Shown piece after piece: positions 52,322 to 62,900 of a DNA stretch of 64,000 nt. Origin of the DNA: Listeria ilorinensis. Lineage in GTDB: Bacteria; Bacillota; Bacilli; Lactobacillales; Listeriaceae. Position numbers and translations under genes: made by a program. The notes under the pieces were generated by a model that worked only from the letters and a program-made list of their open reading frames with translations, was not told the DNA's origin and made no database searches. How positions within the stretch are numbered: the first letter of the stretch is position 1; each line of letters starts with the position of its first letter. Location of the stretch: assembly GCF_913566895.1 (NCBI RefSeq), contig NZ_CAJYCN010000015.1:1-64000 (forward strand), given 5' to 3'.

Positions 52322-52987
52322 TTGGAGAATCAAGAAGTAATGCGCGAGTTTCAGAAATGGCTGGGCGATAATCCTAACTTTGAGCAGAATATGGCGTTTT
52401 TAGATGAATTCCAATATCTGATGATGTATTACCGCAGTGCAATCAAAGAAGTACAAACCAAATTGGAGATTCTGGCGGATGAACTATCATTCAAGAATAA
52501 ACGTCATCCCATTCACTCCATTGAATCGCGCATCAAAAAGCCCAGAAGTATCGGAGAAAAATTGATAAGAAAAAATAAAGAGATCACAATTGAAAATATC
52601 CGAAATGAATTAAGGGATATCGCAGGTATTCGAGTTATTTGCTCTTACACAGACGATATTTACACCATTGTCAATATGCTTACTCTACAAGATGATATTG
52701 TTTTAATCGAAACAAAAGACTATATCAAACATCCAAAAGAAAGCGGCTATCGAAGTTTACATATCATTATCAGCATTCCTATTTTTTTATCCAACCAAAA
52801 AGAATACATTCAAGTGGAAATTCAAATCCGTACTATTGCTATGGATTACTGGGCAAGTTTAGAACATTCACTTCGTTACAAAGGCGCCGTTCCATCTGAA
52901 GTTTTCCGTCAATTGGAAGAATATGCTGTGGAAATCGCAGATATTGAAGAAAAAATGTTACACGTACGTCGCTATATCGAAAAATAA
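52322..52987 (+). CDS. Small alarmone synthetase (RelP/RelQ type)
   Basis: 221 residues from TTG at 52322-52324 with AAGGAG 8 bases upstream; the frame opens earlier at a GTG without support. A single RelA/SpoT synthetase domain: IESRIKKPRSIGEKLIRK (ATP and G-loop region), NELRDIAGIRVICSYTDDIY, YIKHPKESGYRSLHIIISIP and VEIQIRTIAMDYWASLEH. There are no hydrolase, TGS or ACT parts, so it is a stand-alone (p)ppGpp synthetase active in stress. The chromosomal gene next to the element's right end; the insertion lies upstream of it and may have replaced its promoter region. Confidence 0.93.
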   Translation: MENQEVMREFQKWLGDNPNFEQNMAFLDEFQYLMMYYRSAIKEVQTKLEILADELSFKNKRHPIHSIESRIKKPRSIGEKLIRKNKEITIENIRNELRDIAGIRVICSYTDDIYTIVNMLTLQDDIVLIETKDYIKHPKESGYRSLHIIISIPIFLSNQKEYIQVEIQIRTIAMDYWASLEHSLRYKGAVPSEVFRQLEEYAVEIADIEEKMLHVRRYIEK

Positions 52988-53030
52988 AGGAAAGCTGCTA
53001 CTTGTAAAAGAGGCAGCTTTCCTTTATTAA
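52986..53030. terminator. Bidirectional terminator
   Basis: AAAGGAAAGCTGC (52986-52998) pairs with GCAGCTTTCCTTT (53013-53025). It serves the convergent synthetase and Mga-like genes. Confidence 0.9.
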
Positions 53031-53044
53031 GAATGAAGTTACAT

Positions 53045-54499
53045 TCAGCGTTTGTGCTGAATCATTTTACGAATGTTGCGCCAGTCACGGTCATTGGGAT
53101 AATAATTGATTTCAATAGTAGGAATCACGCCCCCTGTGTCGATTGCCCAATCACTAATAATCAACTCGATATCATATGTCATCAAGACGCTCACATCCAG
53201 ATGATTTTCATTGACTTCAACAATCTCGATCTGTGAATGAAAACGGGACTTGATCATATCAGCCAAAAAAGCTGTATTGGAGACACTTAGCTGAGATGTG
53301 ACCAATGTGCGAATTGGTGGCTTTTCTAATTTATGTTCATCGATCAGACCTTGCCATAAAGTACCCAGTAAAAAAACAATCGTGTCTATCGAGATCCTCA
53401 ATCCCCCAAAATCGCTTGCTTCAGCGGCTTCCTCAATCACACGACAGAAACGCCCGAATTCTTTTCGAAGCTGTCTCGCCACATAACCGCGTTTTTCAAC
53501 AATAAATCCATCTATTTCAAGAAAATGCTGGCAGTAGTTAAAATATTGCAAAAGCTGCCATCTGACCTGAGCTCTATTTTCTGGTGCCCGTCCATATCCA
53601 GCGATGACTCTTTCTAAAAAAGGATCTGCCAACGCTACGATTTCAGGTAGCGCCCGCTCATAAAAGGCGGTACTTCTATCTATTGCACGTTTATCTTGGA
53701 AAACGATTCCTTGAAGCTGCATCAATTTGATACATATCCGGTCCCATCTCTCGATTTGCAAACCCGTCATATGTTCCAATTCGGTAAAACCATTCTGCAG
53801 CTGCGGTTCATCATCCAAGATCCGCTCATTTATCTCCATTTTCCCCATCAAGAAACCTTGCCTTATCCGCTCCAGAACGACATGGATCCAAAAGTAGCGT
53901 TCGATCCGGTATGGATAAATAAATTGAAAATCAGTTGCTTCTTCATTTCGTTTCATAAACTGATCGATTTGCTCTCGATCATCAGTTCGGAATGGCCATT
54001 TCGTTGGTCCATAACTGCTCCAAAAAAGCTGCATATAAAAATAGCGAACCTGTTGCTCAGGTCCAACAACAGCCACCGGATTGATACTTAAATCCACACC
54101 ATAAAATTGAATCCTGCTTTTAATACGATGAATCAGCCGGTACAGCGACGACGGACTAATAAACAGCTTATCCGCCCATTCTTCCACGGTTAACTTTTGA
54201 TCGTAAAAAGTGCCTAGAAGTAGCTGAACAGATGTACTTTTCTCCATAAAAAACTGATATAGCTGATCCAGTTGGCTTGTTTCTGGTGCAACAAGCCGAA
54301 TCCCCCATTTTCTTGATGTGTAAAGCTCCCAGTTGCCACGGAGTTCCTTCTGGATAATCGCAATATCATTATTCAAAGTCCGTTTGGAACAGTCGAGTTT
54401 TTCCGCCAGCATTTCCAATTTGATCCATTCATTATTTTCAATTAGGATCTCTAACAATTCCATCCGACGGCGAACACTCTTTTCAAGTAATGATCGCAT
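53045..54499 (-). CDS. Mga-like transcriptional regulator
   Basis: A 484-residue regulator. Two N-terminal HTH domains lie at about 10-60 (LEILIENNEWIKLEMLAEKL, CSKRTLNNDIAII) and about 85-135 (LTVEEWADKLFISPSSLYRL, IHRIKSRIQFYGV). A long helical PRD-like middle follows, then an EIIB-like C-terminus (about 385-484: RTLVTSQLSVSNTAFLADMI). No conserved phospho-Cys or phospho-His was seen in the EIIB-like part. This is the layout of Mga and AtxA virulence-type activators. Its targets are unknown; the divergent efflux gene and the nearby adhesin are candidates. ATG with a GGGGG/AAGGA ribosome-binding region. Confidence 0.85.
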   Translation of the reverse strand: MRSLLEKSVRRRMELLEILIENNEWIKLEMLAEKLDCSKRTLNNDIAIIQKELRGNWELYTSRKWGIRLVAPETSQLDQLYQFFMEKSTSVQLLLGTFYDQKLTVEEWADKLFISPSSLYRLIHRIKSRIQFYGVDLSINPVAVVGPEQQVRYFYMQLFWSSYGPTKWPFRTDDREQIDQFMKRNEEATDFQFIYPYRIERYFWIHVVLERIRQGFLMGKMEINERILDDEPQLQNGFTELEHMTGLQIERWDRICIKLMQLQGIVFQDKRAIDRSTAFYERALPEIVALADPFLERVIAGYGRAPENRAQVRWQLLQYFNYCQHFLEIDGFIVEKRGYVARQLRKEFGRFCRVIEEAAEASDFGGLRISIDTIVFLLGTLWQGLIDEHKLEKPPIRTLVTSQLSVSNTAFLADMIKSRFHSQIEIVEVNENHLDVSVLMTYDIELIISDWAIDTGGVIPTIEINYYPNDRDWRNIRKMIQHKR

Positions 54500-54669
54500 A
54501 TCCTTGCCCCCATCTCTGGATTAATCAACATTATTATAGCATTTCTAACATAAAAAAAGAGGGGGATCCTTCGTCTCAATAAAAAAGTGACTCTAGTCTT
54601 AGAAACGCGCATGACTATTGACTACTTCTTTTTGAGCAAATTTATAATTGAATGGCTATATACCAAAGT

Positions 54670-54699
54670 TTGACAATGCCAAAAGAATTTCGCTATAAT
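54670..54699 (+). promoter_or_regulatory. Consensus sigma-A promoter of the MFS efflux gene
   Basis: TTGACA (54670-54675), 18-base spacer, TATAAT (54694-54699); both hexamers are perfect. Predicted transcript start near 54706 gives a leader of about 125 bases. Confidence 0.82.
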
Positions 54700-54722
54700 A
54701 GCAATGTTTCAAGCTGCACATT

Positions 54723-54734
54723 AGAAACGTTTCT
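54723..54734. promoter_or_regulatory. Palindromic operator-like site in the efflux-gene leader
   Basis: AGAAACGTTTCT, a perfect 12-bp palindrome about 17 bases past the expected transcript start, where a bound TetR- or MarR-type repressor would block transcription. Confidence 0.5.
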
Positions 54735-54742
54735 GAGTATAC

Positions 54743-54783
54743 CAAAACAGCTTTTCAATTAATCTATCAGCAAGGCTGTTTTG
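54743..54783 (+). promoter_or_regulatory. Leader hairpin of the efflux gene
   Basis: CAAAACAGC pairs with GCTGTTTTG over a 23-base loop, with no T run after it. It may be a regulatory RNA structure rather than a terminator. Confidence 0.45.
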
Positions 54784-54830
54784 TTACATTCTGAAACTTC
54801 GTGCAAAATATTCGCGAAGGGACTACTGAT

Positions 54831-56033
54831 ATGACTTTTAATTGGAAAAGAAATCTTTATATCTCATGGCTTGGTTGTTTTCTGACTGGTGTCAGCTTTA
54901 ATCTCGTGATGCCATTTATTTCACTTTATATTGTTGATCTCGGTGTAACAAATCATACGGCACTGAATATCTGGTCTGGGATTGCTATCAGTTCGACAGC
55001 TCTGACTTCTGCGATCGTTTCTCCGCTCTGGGGGAAACTAGCTGACCGGAAAGGACGGCGGCTGATGCTTCTCCGCGCTTCAATCGGGATGACGATTACG
55101 ATGGGCGCTCTCGGTCTTGTTCAAAATGTTTATCAATTGGTGATTCTTCGCATGCTGAACGGTCTGCTGTCTGGCTATATCCCAAATGCTACCGCCCTTG
55201 TAGCTTCTCAAGTACCACGAGAAAAAAGCGGCTGGGCACTGGGATTCTTATCAACCGGGACCGTTACAGGAACACTGATTGGCCCGCTAATCGGTGGCTT
55301 TTTGGCGGATGTCCTTGGCTACCGGGCCGTTTTCTTCATTACAGGGATTATTTTATTCCTCACATTCCTTTTAACAATGTTCTATATTAAAGAAGATTTC
55401 AAACCGATCCCCCGCGAGAAAATGCAATCTACTCGCCAACTTTTCGCCAAATTACCGGCCAAAAATCTAATTCTCGGTCTCTTTTTGACGACATTTATTA
55501 TCCAGATTGCAAACACATCAATCAGCCCTATCTTACCGCTTTACATTCGTGATTTGTTGGGATCATCTAATAATTTATCGCTTATCAGCGGGATCATCAC
55601 TTCTGCCTCGGGGATATCGGCACTGATTTCTTCTCCGTTCCTTGGTAAACTTGGTGATAAGATCGGCAATGAAAAGGTACTGATTGGCGGGCTGCTTGCC
55701 GCTGGGATTATTATGGTTCCGATGGCCTGGGTGACTTCACCGCTCCAATTGGGGATCCTACGCTTCCTACTTGGTTTTACGACAGGTGCATTGATGCCGT
55801 CGATCAATACGCTTATCAATAAAAATTCACCACGACATTCACTAAGCAGTATTTTTTCTTACAATCAAAGCTCTCAAAGCCTGGGTAACGTTGCCGGACC
55901 GCTTGTTGGTTCATCCGTTTCAGCTGCATTTGGCTATCCCTATGTATTTTATATGACAGGCGCCTTTCTGCTTATCAACCTCGTCTTCACTCGCTATGTG
56001 TTCAATCATGATAAGAAAAATATTCAAGAATAA
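54831..56033 (+). CDS. MFS multidrug efflux transporter (Lde/PmrA-like)
   Basis: 400 residues from ATG at 54831 (AAGGGA site about 9 bases upstream; the frame opens at 54801). Twelve predicted helices of the drug:H+ antiporter family. Motif A is GKLADRKGRRLMLL after helix 2. Motif C-like GFLSTGTVTGTLIGPLIGG in helix 5 marks 12-helix drug exporters. The second half repeats a motif-A-like loop (LGKLGDKIGNEKVL). Wording closely recalls PmrA of pneumococcus and Lde of Listeria, fluoroquinolone and dye exporters. Substrate not provable from sequence. Expression should be strong unless repressed, given the consensus promoter and the leader elements. Confidence 0.88.
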   Translation: MTFNWKRNLYISWLGCFLTGVSFNLVMPFISLYIVDLGVTNHTALNIWSGIAISSTALTSAIVSPLWGKLADRKGRRLMLLRASIGMTITMGALGLVQNVYQLVILRMLNGLLSGYIPNATALVASQVPREKSGWALGFLSTGTVTGTLIGPLIGGFLADVLGYRAVFFITGIILFLTFLLTMFYIKEDFKPIPREKMQSTRQLFAKLPAKNLILGLFLTTFIIQIANTSISPILPLYIRDLLGSSNNLSLISGIITSASGISALISSPFLGKLGDKIGNEKVLIGGLLAAGIIMVPMAWVTSPLQLGILRFLLGFTTGALMPSINTLINKNSPRHSLSSIFSYNQSSQSLGNVAGPLVGSSVSAAFGYPYVFYMTGAFLLINLVFTRYVFNHDKKNIQE

Positions 56034-56105
56034 AAAACAGGCAACAATGAAATATCGAATAGATGATAGTTATTTGAAAAACCAGCAACAGAATTCATAA
56101 ATATG

Positions 56106-56137
56106 AAAAGAGGCAAATCTTATGAGCCTCTTTTTTT
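56106..56137. terminator. Terminator between efflux and Crp/Fnr-type genes
   Basis: AAAAGAGGC pairs with GCCTCTTTTTT, ten-base loop, T run. Confidence 0.88.
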
Positions 56138-56182
56138 ATGCCCGATCGACATTAAAAACAACGCATCTTTCATATAATTCTT

Positions 56183-56809
56183 TTATAGATGTAAAAAATT
56201 CTCCCTTAATAACCAGGGTGTCGATTTGATATCTATTTTTCCTTGTTTAGCTAATTCATTTATTGCAACAGAAGCCGTAGAAAGAGAACATTGAGCCAAT
56301 TTTGCCAACAGATGAATCTTTAGCCACTTTGGAAAAGCCGGATTGCTATTAGGATTCAATTGGTAACGCTCTATAATTAGCGATAAGACAAGGCTGATAC
56401 GTTTTTTGGGATTCACTGAAGTCAAAGTTTTTTTCCATTCTAATGTTCTTTCCAGTTCCTCAGCTACTTGTAAGAAAAAGTTTGGCAATAATTCATTAGA
56501 TTCCAGTGCATCTAACAAAATATCTGCTGAAACTATACTATAAACCGTTTCTTCAAGTGCATATAATAAATGACTCTCCCCCACTGTAAAAATAATATGT
56601 TCCCCACAAAATGCCCGTTCAATAGCCGATCTCTTGCCCAAACTTTCTTGGACTAACAATCCTTGTTTCGTTATAATCACTTGCTCTCGAGTAGCCAAAA
56701 GAGTTTCTCCAGCCATCAAATTCCGATTTTTAAGGTAAAAATTTTTAATAACCCACGAATAAATCAGAGCATCTTGTTTAACGAATTGATGAAAATCCAA
56801 AAAATTCAT
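56183..56809 (-). CDS. Crp/Fnr-family transcriptional regulator
   Basis: A 208-residue regulator with a cNMP-binding-like N-terminal beta-roll (about 25-110: RNLMAGETLLATREQVIITK, GLLVQESLGKRSAIERAF) and a C-terminal winged HTH (about 160-205: KIHLLAKLAQCSLSTASVAI, NELAKQGKIDI). The cAMP-contact motif of true CRP is absent and there are no cysteines for an FeS cluster; it belongs with the PrfA-like and orphan Listeria Crp/Fnr proteins. It lies downstream of the giant adhesin gene on the same strand behind a terminator, so adhesin control is a natural guess. Confidence 0.82.
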   Translation of the reverse strand: MNFLDFHQFVKQDALIYSWVIKNFYLKNRNLMAGETLLATREQVIITKQGLLVQESLGKRSAIERAFCGEHIIFTVGESHLLYALEETVYSIVSADILLDALESNELLPNFFLQVAEELERTLEWKKTLTSVNPKKRISLVLSLIIERYQLNPNSNPAFPKWLKIHLLAKLAQCSLSTASVAINELAKQGKIDIKSTPWLLRENFLHL

Positions 56810-56876
56810 TCTAAATATCCTTTCTTATAAATATATTTCTTACATGGAATTGTCCCTAAAATTTTTGATACTACAT

Positions 56877-56911
56877 AAAAAGCAGGGAATGTTTGAATAC
56901 ATCCCCTGCTT
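56877..56911 (-). terminator. Terminator of the giant adhesin gene
   Basis: Minus-strand AAGCAGGGGATGT pairs with ACATTCCCTGCTT (one mismatch), then TTTATG. Confidence 0.8.
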
Positions 56912-56934
56912 CCGTCTACCTTTTTGTCTATAGA

Positions 56935-59900
56935 TTATTGATCTCTGCGTCTACGTCTAATCGACACCCACAGTAGACCGCTTAGCGCCAGAAGGCCCAT
57001 GCCCAGCCAGATGATCCACAAGTTATTCTGATCGCCTGTTCGAGGCAGTGGTTGTGCTTGTTCATAAGTGGCGGTGTGTTGGGTGCCACTCGTCACCTTC
57101 AAGGACGATGCCTTATCCGTGTTAGATGAAGGCTTGGAATCATGACCTGTCGAGTCACCAGTGGTGTCGCCAGCTTCTTTCGCCAAAACTTGAATCTTTG
57201 CTGTCACGGAAAGCTGTTCTTTTCCAGCGTCTGCCGTTCCTTCATTCGGATCGATCGTGTAGGTAACCGAATAAGTCCCCGGCTTGGTCGTATCCACGGT
57301 GCCTTTCGTCGTCACGTTGGAGAAGCGGATGGCTTGGCCATCTCGATTGGTCGCACTGATGAAATTATCTTGCGCTTCCCATTCATCCCCCACCGTCAAC
57401 GTACTATCTTGCACGGTGATTTGCGCCTGGTTTTCTAAGACGGTAATGTGCGCCACAGCTTTCACCCCATCATACGTATACGTCACTTCATACGTACCAG
57501 GAGTTTGGGTATCCACCGTGCCTGTCACTTGGACATCCGCCAAGTCAACCGGGTTGCCTGCTTTATCGGTAGCCCCATCAAAATTATCTTTTGCTACCCA
57601 TTTATCACCGGTATAAAGTGTACTGTCATGTGCTTGTACACTTGTTTGGCGAGGCGCTACGGTAACATTTATGGTCGTCGAAGCCCCGTCATAGCTGTAG
57701 ATTACTTGATACACTCCAGGTGTCTCCGGATCTACAGTTGGATTTTCTTGGACCGTGATATCTTTAAAGGCCACGGCATTGCCGTCTTTATCTAATGCAC
57801 TGTCGAAATTATCTTTTGCTGTCCAATCATCGCCCGCATAAATCAGCGAATCATGCGCGTAGACAGCCGTCAATGGCTCTTTCACGGTCACAGTGATCGT
57901 TTTTGAAACGCCATCATACGCGTACGTGATCGGATAGGTGCCTGCTTGAGTCGTATCCACTGTTCCGGTGACTTGCACGTCGGTAAAAGCCACGGCATTG
58001 CCATCTTTATCTAATGCACTGTCAAAGTTATCCATTGCGCTCCAATTATCCCCGGTGTAAATGGTGGAATCATGCGCATTCACAGCCGTTTGAATCTCTT
58101 TAACCGTTAAAGTGATGGTTTTGGAGACACTGCCATATTGGTACGTGATTTGATAGGCGCCGGCTTTGTTTAGATCAACGGTTGGTTTTTCCGTTACTTT
58201 CACATCTTGGAAAGCCACCGGATTCCCATCTTGATCATAGGCACTGTCAAAGTTATCCGCCGCACTCCAGCTATCCCCGACATAAATCGTCGAATCGTGG
58301 GCACTGATGCCGGCTTTATTTTCTTTCACAGTTACGGTGATCGTCGTCGGAACCCCCTCATACGTGTACGTGATCGGATAGGCGCCAGCTTGGGTCGTAT
58401 CCACCGTTCCTGTTACTTGGACATCACGCAAGGAAACGGCGTTGCCGTCCTTATCTAGGGCGCTGTCAAAGTTATCGGCCGCCTCCCAGCTGTCTCCCGT
58501 ATAAATGACGGAGTCATGGGCATTCACAGCGGTAAGGACCTCTTTCACGGTCACAGTGGCTGTCGCTGAAACGCCATTGTACGTGTAAGTCACAGGATAG
58601 GTGCCGGCAGTAGTGGAATCGACGGTACCACTGACTTGGACGTCAGCCAATGCCACTGGATTTCCATCTTGATCCAGCGCACTGTCAAAATTATCCGCCG
58701 CACGCCACTGATCGCCCACATAGATTGTGGAATCATGGACGTTCACGTCCGTCAAATCTTGTTCGACAGTGACTTGCACAACGACCTCCACGGTTTGCCC
58801 ATCCTGGGTGAGGGTATACGTCAATGGATACGTTCCTCCGTGATTGGAACCGTTTTGAATCGCGGCTAGCTGTGTCGCATTGACTTGCACCCCATTCAGG
58901 CGATCTTGTGCGGTCGAGTTGACCCCATTTTTGACTTCTTCAAATGCGGCGGTTTTTGCAAGAGCTAGCGCCTGAGTATCCGTCAATACTTTCGCCTCTT
59001 GATAAGCTAGGGTGAAATCACTCGCTCCCAGTGTAAAGGCCGCTTGTTGGTTGACATGGCCATCGGCTGTTTTGACATAGACCGGAGCGGTCGACGTTTT
59101 TTGTGTGCCAAAGAGATCTTGGATCGCAAGCGTCAAATCGGTGGCTGCCACGGTCTTGCCTCCGGCAGATCCTCCCACAATAGCACCCGAACCATCACTT
59201 AAGGTTTGAACAGTGGCCACACGGGTGTCCGCGGTTGTCCACACATACCCATCGGTACTTGCCTGGATGTTTTGGAAGAAGGACGGCTCGATCGTATCCT
59301 CCGCCGCTTGTCCGCTTGTAGAAGCGACCTTTGGTAAGGTAACTTTCAAACTGGCTCCTTCTTGGACCATTTTTTCGTTCAGATTGACTTTCAAATCTTG
59401 AGCGGGTGTATACATGAAGTACCCCGCATTGATGAATTGAGAGGTAGGCAAGGTCGGATCAATGTCTTTTACCCAGCCTCGATCACTGCCTAACATGTCG
59501 GCATCACTGTCAATCGTGCTGTCTTTGCCTACCTGTTGGAGCGTATACTGATACCCTGCCTTATCCGGGAAGCGCACGGCGTATTGGCCATACCCTAGTC
59601 CGACACTGTAATCAAAGGTATAGGCCCCTTTCGCATCGGTGGTCGTCGTCACATTCGTCCCGTCTTGCACCACCGGTTCATAGCGAGATGTTGTCTCATT
59701 CCACTTGTAGAGCGCGACTGTTTCATTCGCCAGCGGCGTATCTCCTTTGTCTTGTTCATAGAGACCATTGACATCTTGATCGTTGAACAAGGTCCCTTCC
59801 ACTTCTGCGATGACCAGTTCCGCCCCGACTTTTGTCCCAGGCAACGTGCCAGAGAACGTGTTGGTTTCCACCCGATAAAACGGATTATAGATATCGCGTT

Positions 59901-62900
59901 CGCCGATTTTGCCCTCAGCCGTCGCCGTATCAAAAGTTTCATCCACTTTCAGTGGCACTTTAAAGGTTTGGGTCTCACCAGAATTAATCTGTGTTTTGAC
60001 TTTGACCCGCACCATATTGACTTGTTCATAATCCGAAGGATGAGCGGTGTAGATCTCCGCTTCTTCATAGTTCGCTTCGGTCGCCGTTGTCGCATAGCTC
60101 ACATCAAACTGCGCCGCTTGTTCCGCATTTAAAACAATGGGGCCGCTCATTTTCATATCCCATTGAAAAGCTTCACTTTGGAATTTCGAGCCAAAGTTCT
60201 GTCCGGTTTTCGGGATTGGGACATAAAGTTCAAAAGTGGAGGCGCTGCTTTCTGAGTTGTTGGTGATTTTCACCGTGTATTCCGCATCCGTTCCCGGCGT
60301 AAAGTAGGAGACAGTACTGTCATCACCTTCCACATAGGCGGATTTTACGCCTTCTCCCTCCACATTCAGGAAAGTTTCCACGGAAACGGCATCTTGTTTC
60401 AACACAGATAGGGGACTACTGTTAACTGACGGCAATTTTTCATTCTCTTTGCCATTCTGATTCACATCAAGACCCTCATCATAGAAATAGTTGGCATTTC
60501 TACCAGAAGCAACATCCGGGCCTCCCCACGCAATTAATTGTTGAGCATCTGTATTGATATTGTGGCTAAGTGTATTATCAAAAGTGAAGTCGTAGCTGAC
60601 ATTCAAATAACAACTTTTGCTTGGATATCCTACATAACGCCCGACAGTTGTATTCGATGTTTGTAGGATATATACTTTTTCACCACTTATGGCGGTTTCT
60701 TCTTTTACTGTGAAATCTACATCTTTCCCGTTTTGATCGGTTAATTTAATCGATGAGGGATGGATTTTAGTACCCTCTAGTTCGCGCAGATACACATCTG
60801 GATCATTTAACACCGTACGCGTTCCATAAGGATACTCAAACAAGGTTAATGTTGCTTTCGTAGTGACTTTTTCTCCGGCACGTGCAGTTTTGATTTGTTT
60901 TCCTTCTGTATTATAAAAACTCGCCGTGCCATTTGCGCCTGCAGTCTTTGTGTTGTTGACTGTATAGACGGATTTTCCAGCAACTTTCGTATTTGCCTCA
61001 TCCTCTGCGTCCCAAATTTCAGCAATGAAGTCTACTGATGTAATCCCAGGTTTGACAATCCCATAAGAAGCAGTTGATGAGGGTTCCTGTATACCATCTG
61101 GTTTGGTATTCCGAAATCCCGGTGAAAAATCCCCTACATTCGCTTGAACTTCTGTAAAATATTCACCTTCCTCCAAACCTACTTTAGCGGCTGTAAGTTG
61201 TGCCATTCGATTATTGCTAGTTTTTGGCATCTCCCCGCTATAGGTACGATAATAAGGCTTCAAATTAGTCTTATATTGAACATCTGTCACCTGATTATTC
61301 GAAAGAGTTCCGTCAAAAGGCAAATTGACGATATACGTCTCCCAATTCGAATCAAAGGTGATATGATACATTTGATTGGTTTTAGTTCCTGCTGTTTGCT
61401 GATTATCAATCCGGATACTTCCCGCCCATGTTTCATTATCTGGATTTATATAACCATTTCCAGTAGTTAAGTACATTTGATTGGTAGTGGTATCCACCAC
61501 TTTACATGTATCTAGCGCAGCAAGTGTGGTCAAATTAGATGTATTTGTAGTTAGGGCATCAGATTCGAATATCTCTCCGTCATACGTTGTGATGACCGCA
61601 TGAGGCACTTTTGGAGCTGTGTAGGTTCCCGCTGGTGTTCCTTTGGGGACTTTATATTTCACTGTAAATATTGTACCTGATGAGCCCTGGTAATTTTCTT
61701 GTTTAAAATCAATCACGACTTTGTTTTCTTCTGGATAAGGCGTAATCGTTTGAAGGGAATTATTTTTCTGGATCACTCCACTTTGATTGACCACTCCCAC
61801 ATATTCCATGCCTTCCGGATAATAAAGCGTGACTTGGACGTTTTTAGGTGTATAATATTTAGCCCCTCGATTATCTAATTCATTTAGCCCATTTACGACA
61901 GAATAAGGTTTTGTATAGTTATAAGAATCGATTGTATCTGTACTGGCTAAAACTTCTGGTAAGCCTAAATTCACATACCAATTCCGGAACATCGTTTTCA
62001 CATGGTCCTGGTTGGCATATCCTACTACTTTGTTGCCTTCCGCATGGATCACTTGCTCATCAGAAGCAACGGGTGTCCCTTCATCGCCCATGAAAGCTTC
62101 TACTTTAATGGGCTCCTTCAGATCTGCCGCTCCATAATATTTCGCCGCATCCATACGAACTGAAAAATTAAAACTCGCTTTCTCCGTGCCCGAATCCAGT
62201 TCATAAACCACACTGCCATAAGTCGCTTTATTATAGGTGGTTTCTTTATCTGGAATGGTCATGGATGTGATGGCCTCGCTCAGCGGATCACTACCACCCA
62301 AATAGCTGAGAATACTCGTATCGACCTGGCTGGTCGGCTGGTAGTTGCTTGGTACGGAAACAGCGGTAAAACGCATTCCATCTGGCAACGTGAATTTTAC
62401 TTTTTTCCCGCTAGAAGTATTGTCATTGAACTGAACGGTCGCTGTCACCGTCTTAATATCTCCATTACTCCAAGCGGTTTGGTTATAATCTGGAATGCTG
62501 AGTGTCACTGTTGGCGCACCCGCTTTCAAGTTGTCCCCTTTTACGGATTGCTTTTGTTCCGTTGTAGTGGCACTTTCTGCATCGCTTGTAGCATCTTTTT
62601 GTGTGTCTTCTTCCGCATTGGCAGACTCTTTATCCTTCCCTGCTGCTTCACTAGAAATCCCACTTACTTCATAAGAAGCTTGGTAAGTTTTGGTTTCAGG
62701 TTCTTGCCCTGCTGCTGTTTCTGCTTCATTTTGGTAAGCAATCAAAAACTGGATCGTGCCATTTTGATCAGCGGTATAGCTGGCCTCGTCGCCCTCTATT
62801 TTCTGACCATCTGGTGTTTCGATCGACAGGATTTTGACCTGTTCTTGTTTCGGTGTGACCTTGATTTTTACGTTGGCTTTCTTCTTATCTGCGGACAGAT

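Larger units (their letters stand above)
54500..54830. other. Intergenic region with the efflux-gene promoter and leader
   Basis: 331 bp holding a strong sigma-A promoter (54670-54699), a 12-bp palindrome (54723-54734) and a leader hairpin (54743-54783). The left half (54500-54660) shows no clear signal beyond a probable promoter of the Mga-like gene. Confidence 0.6.

Noticed and set aside
54704..54724. Six-codon leader peptide (MFQAAH) before the efflux gene
   Set aside because: Its ATG lies at or before the expected transcript start and has no ribosome-binding site, so translation is unlikely.
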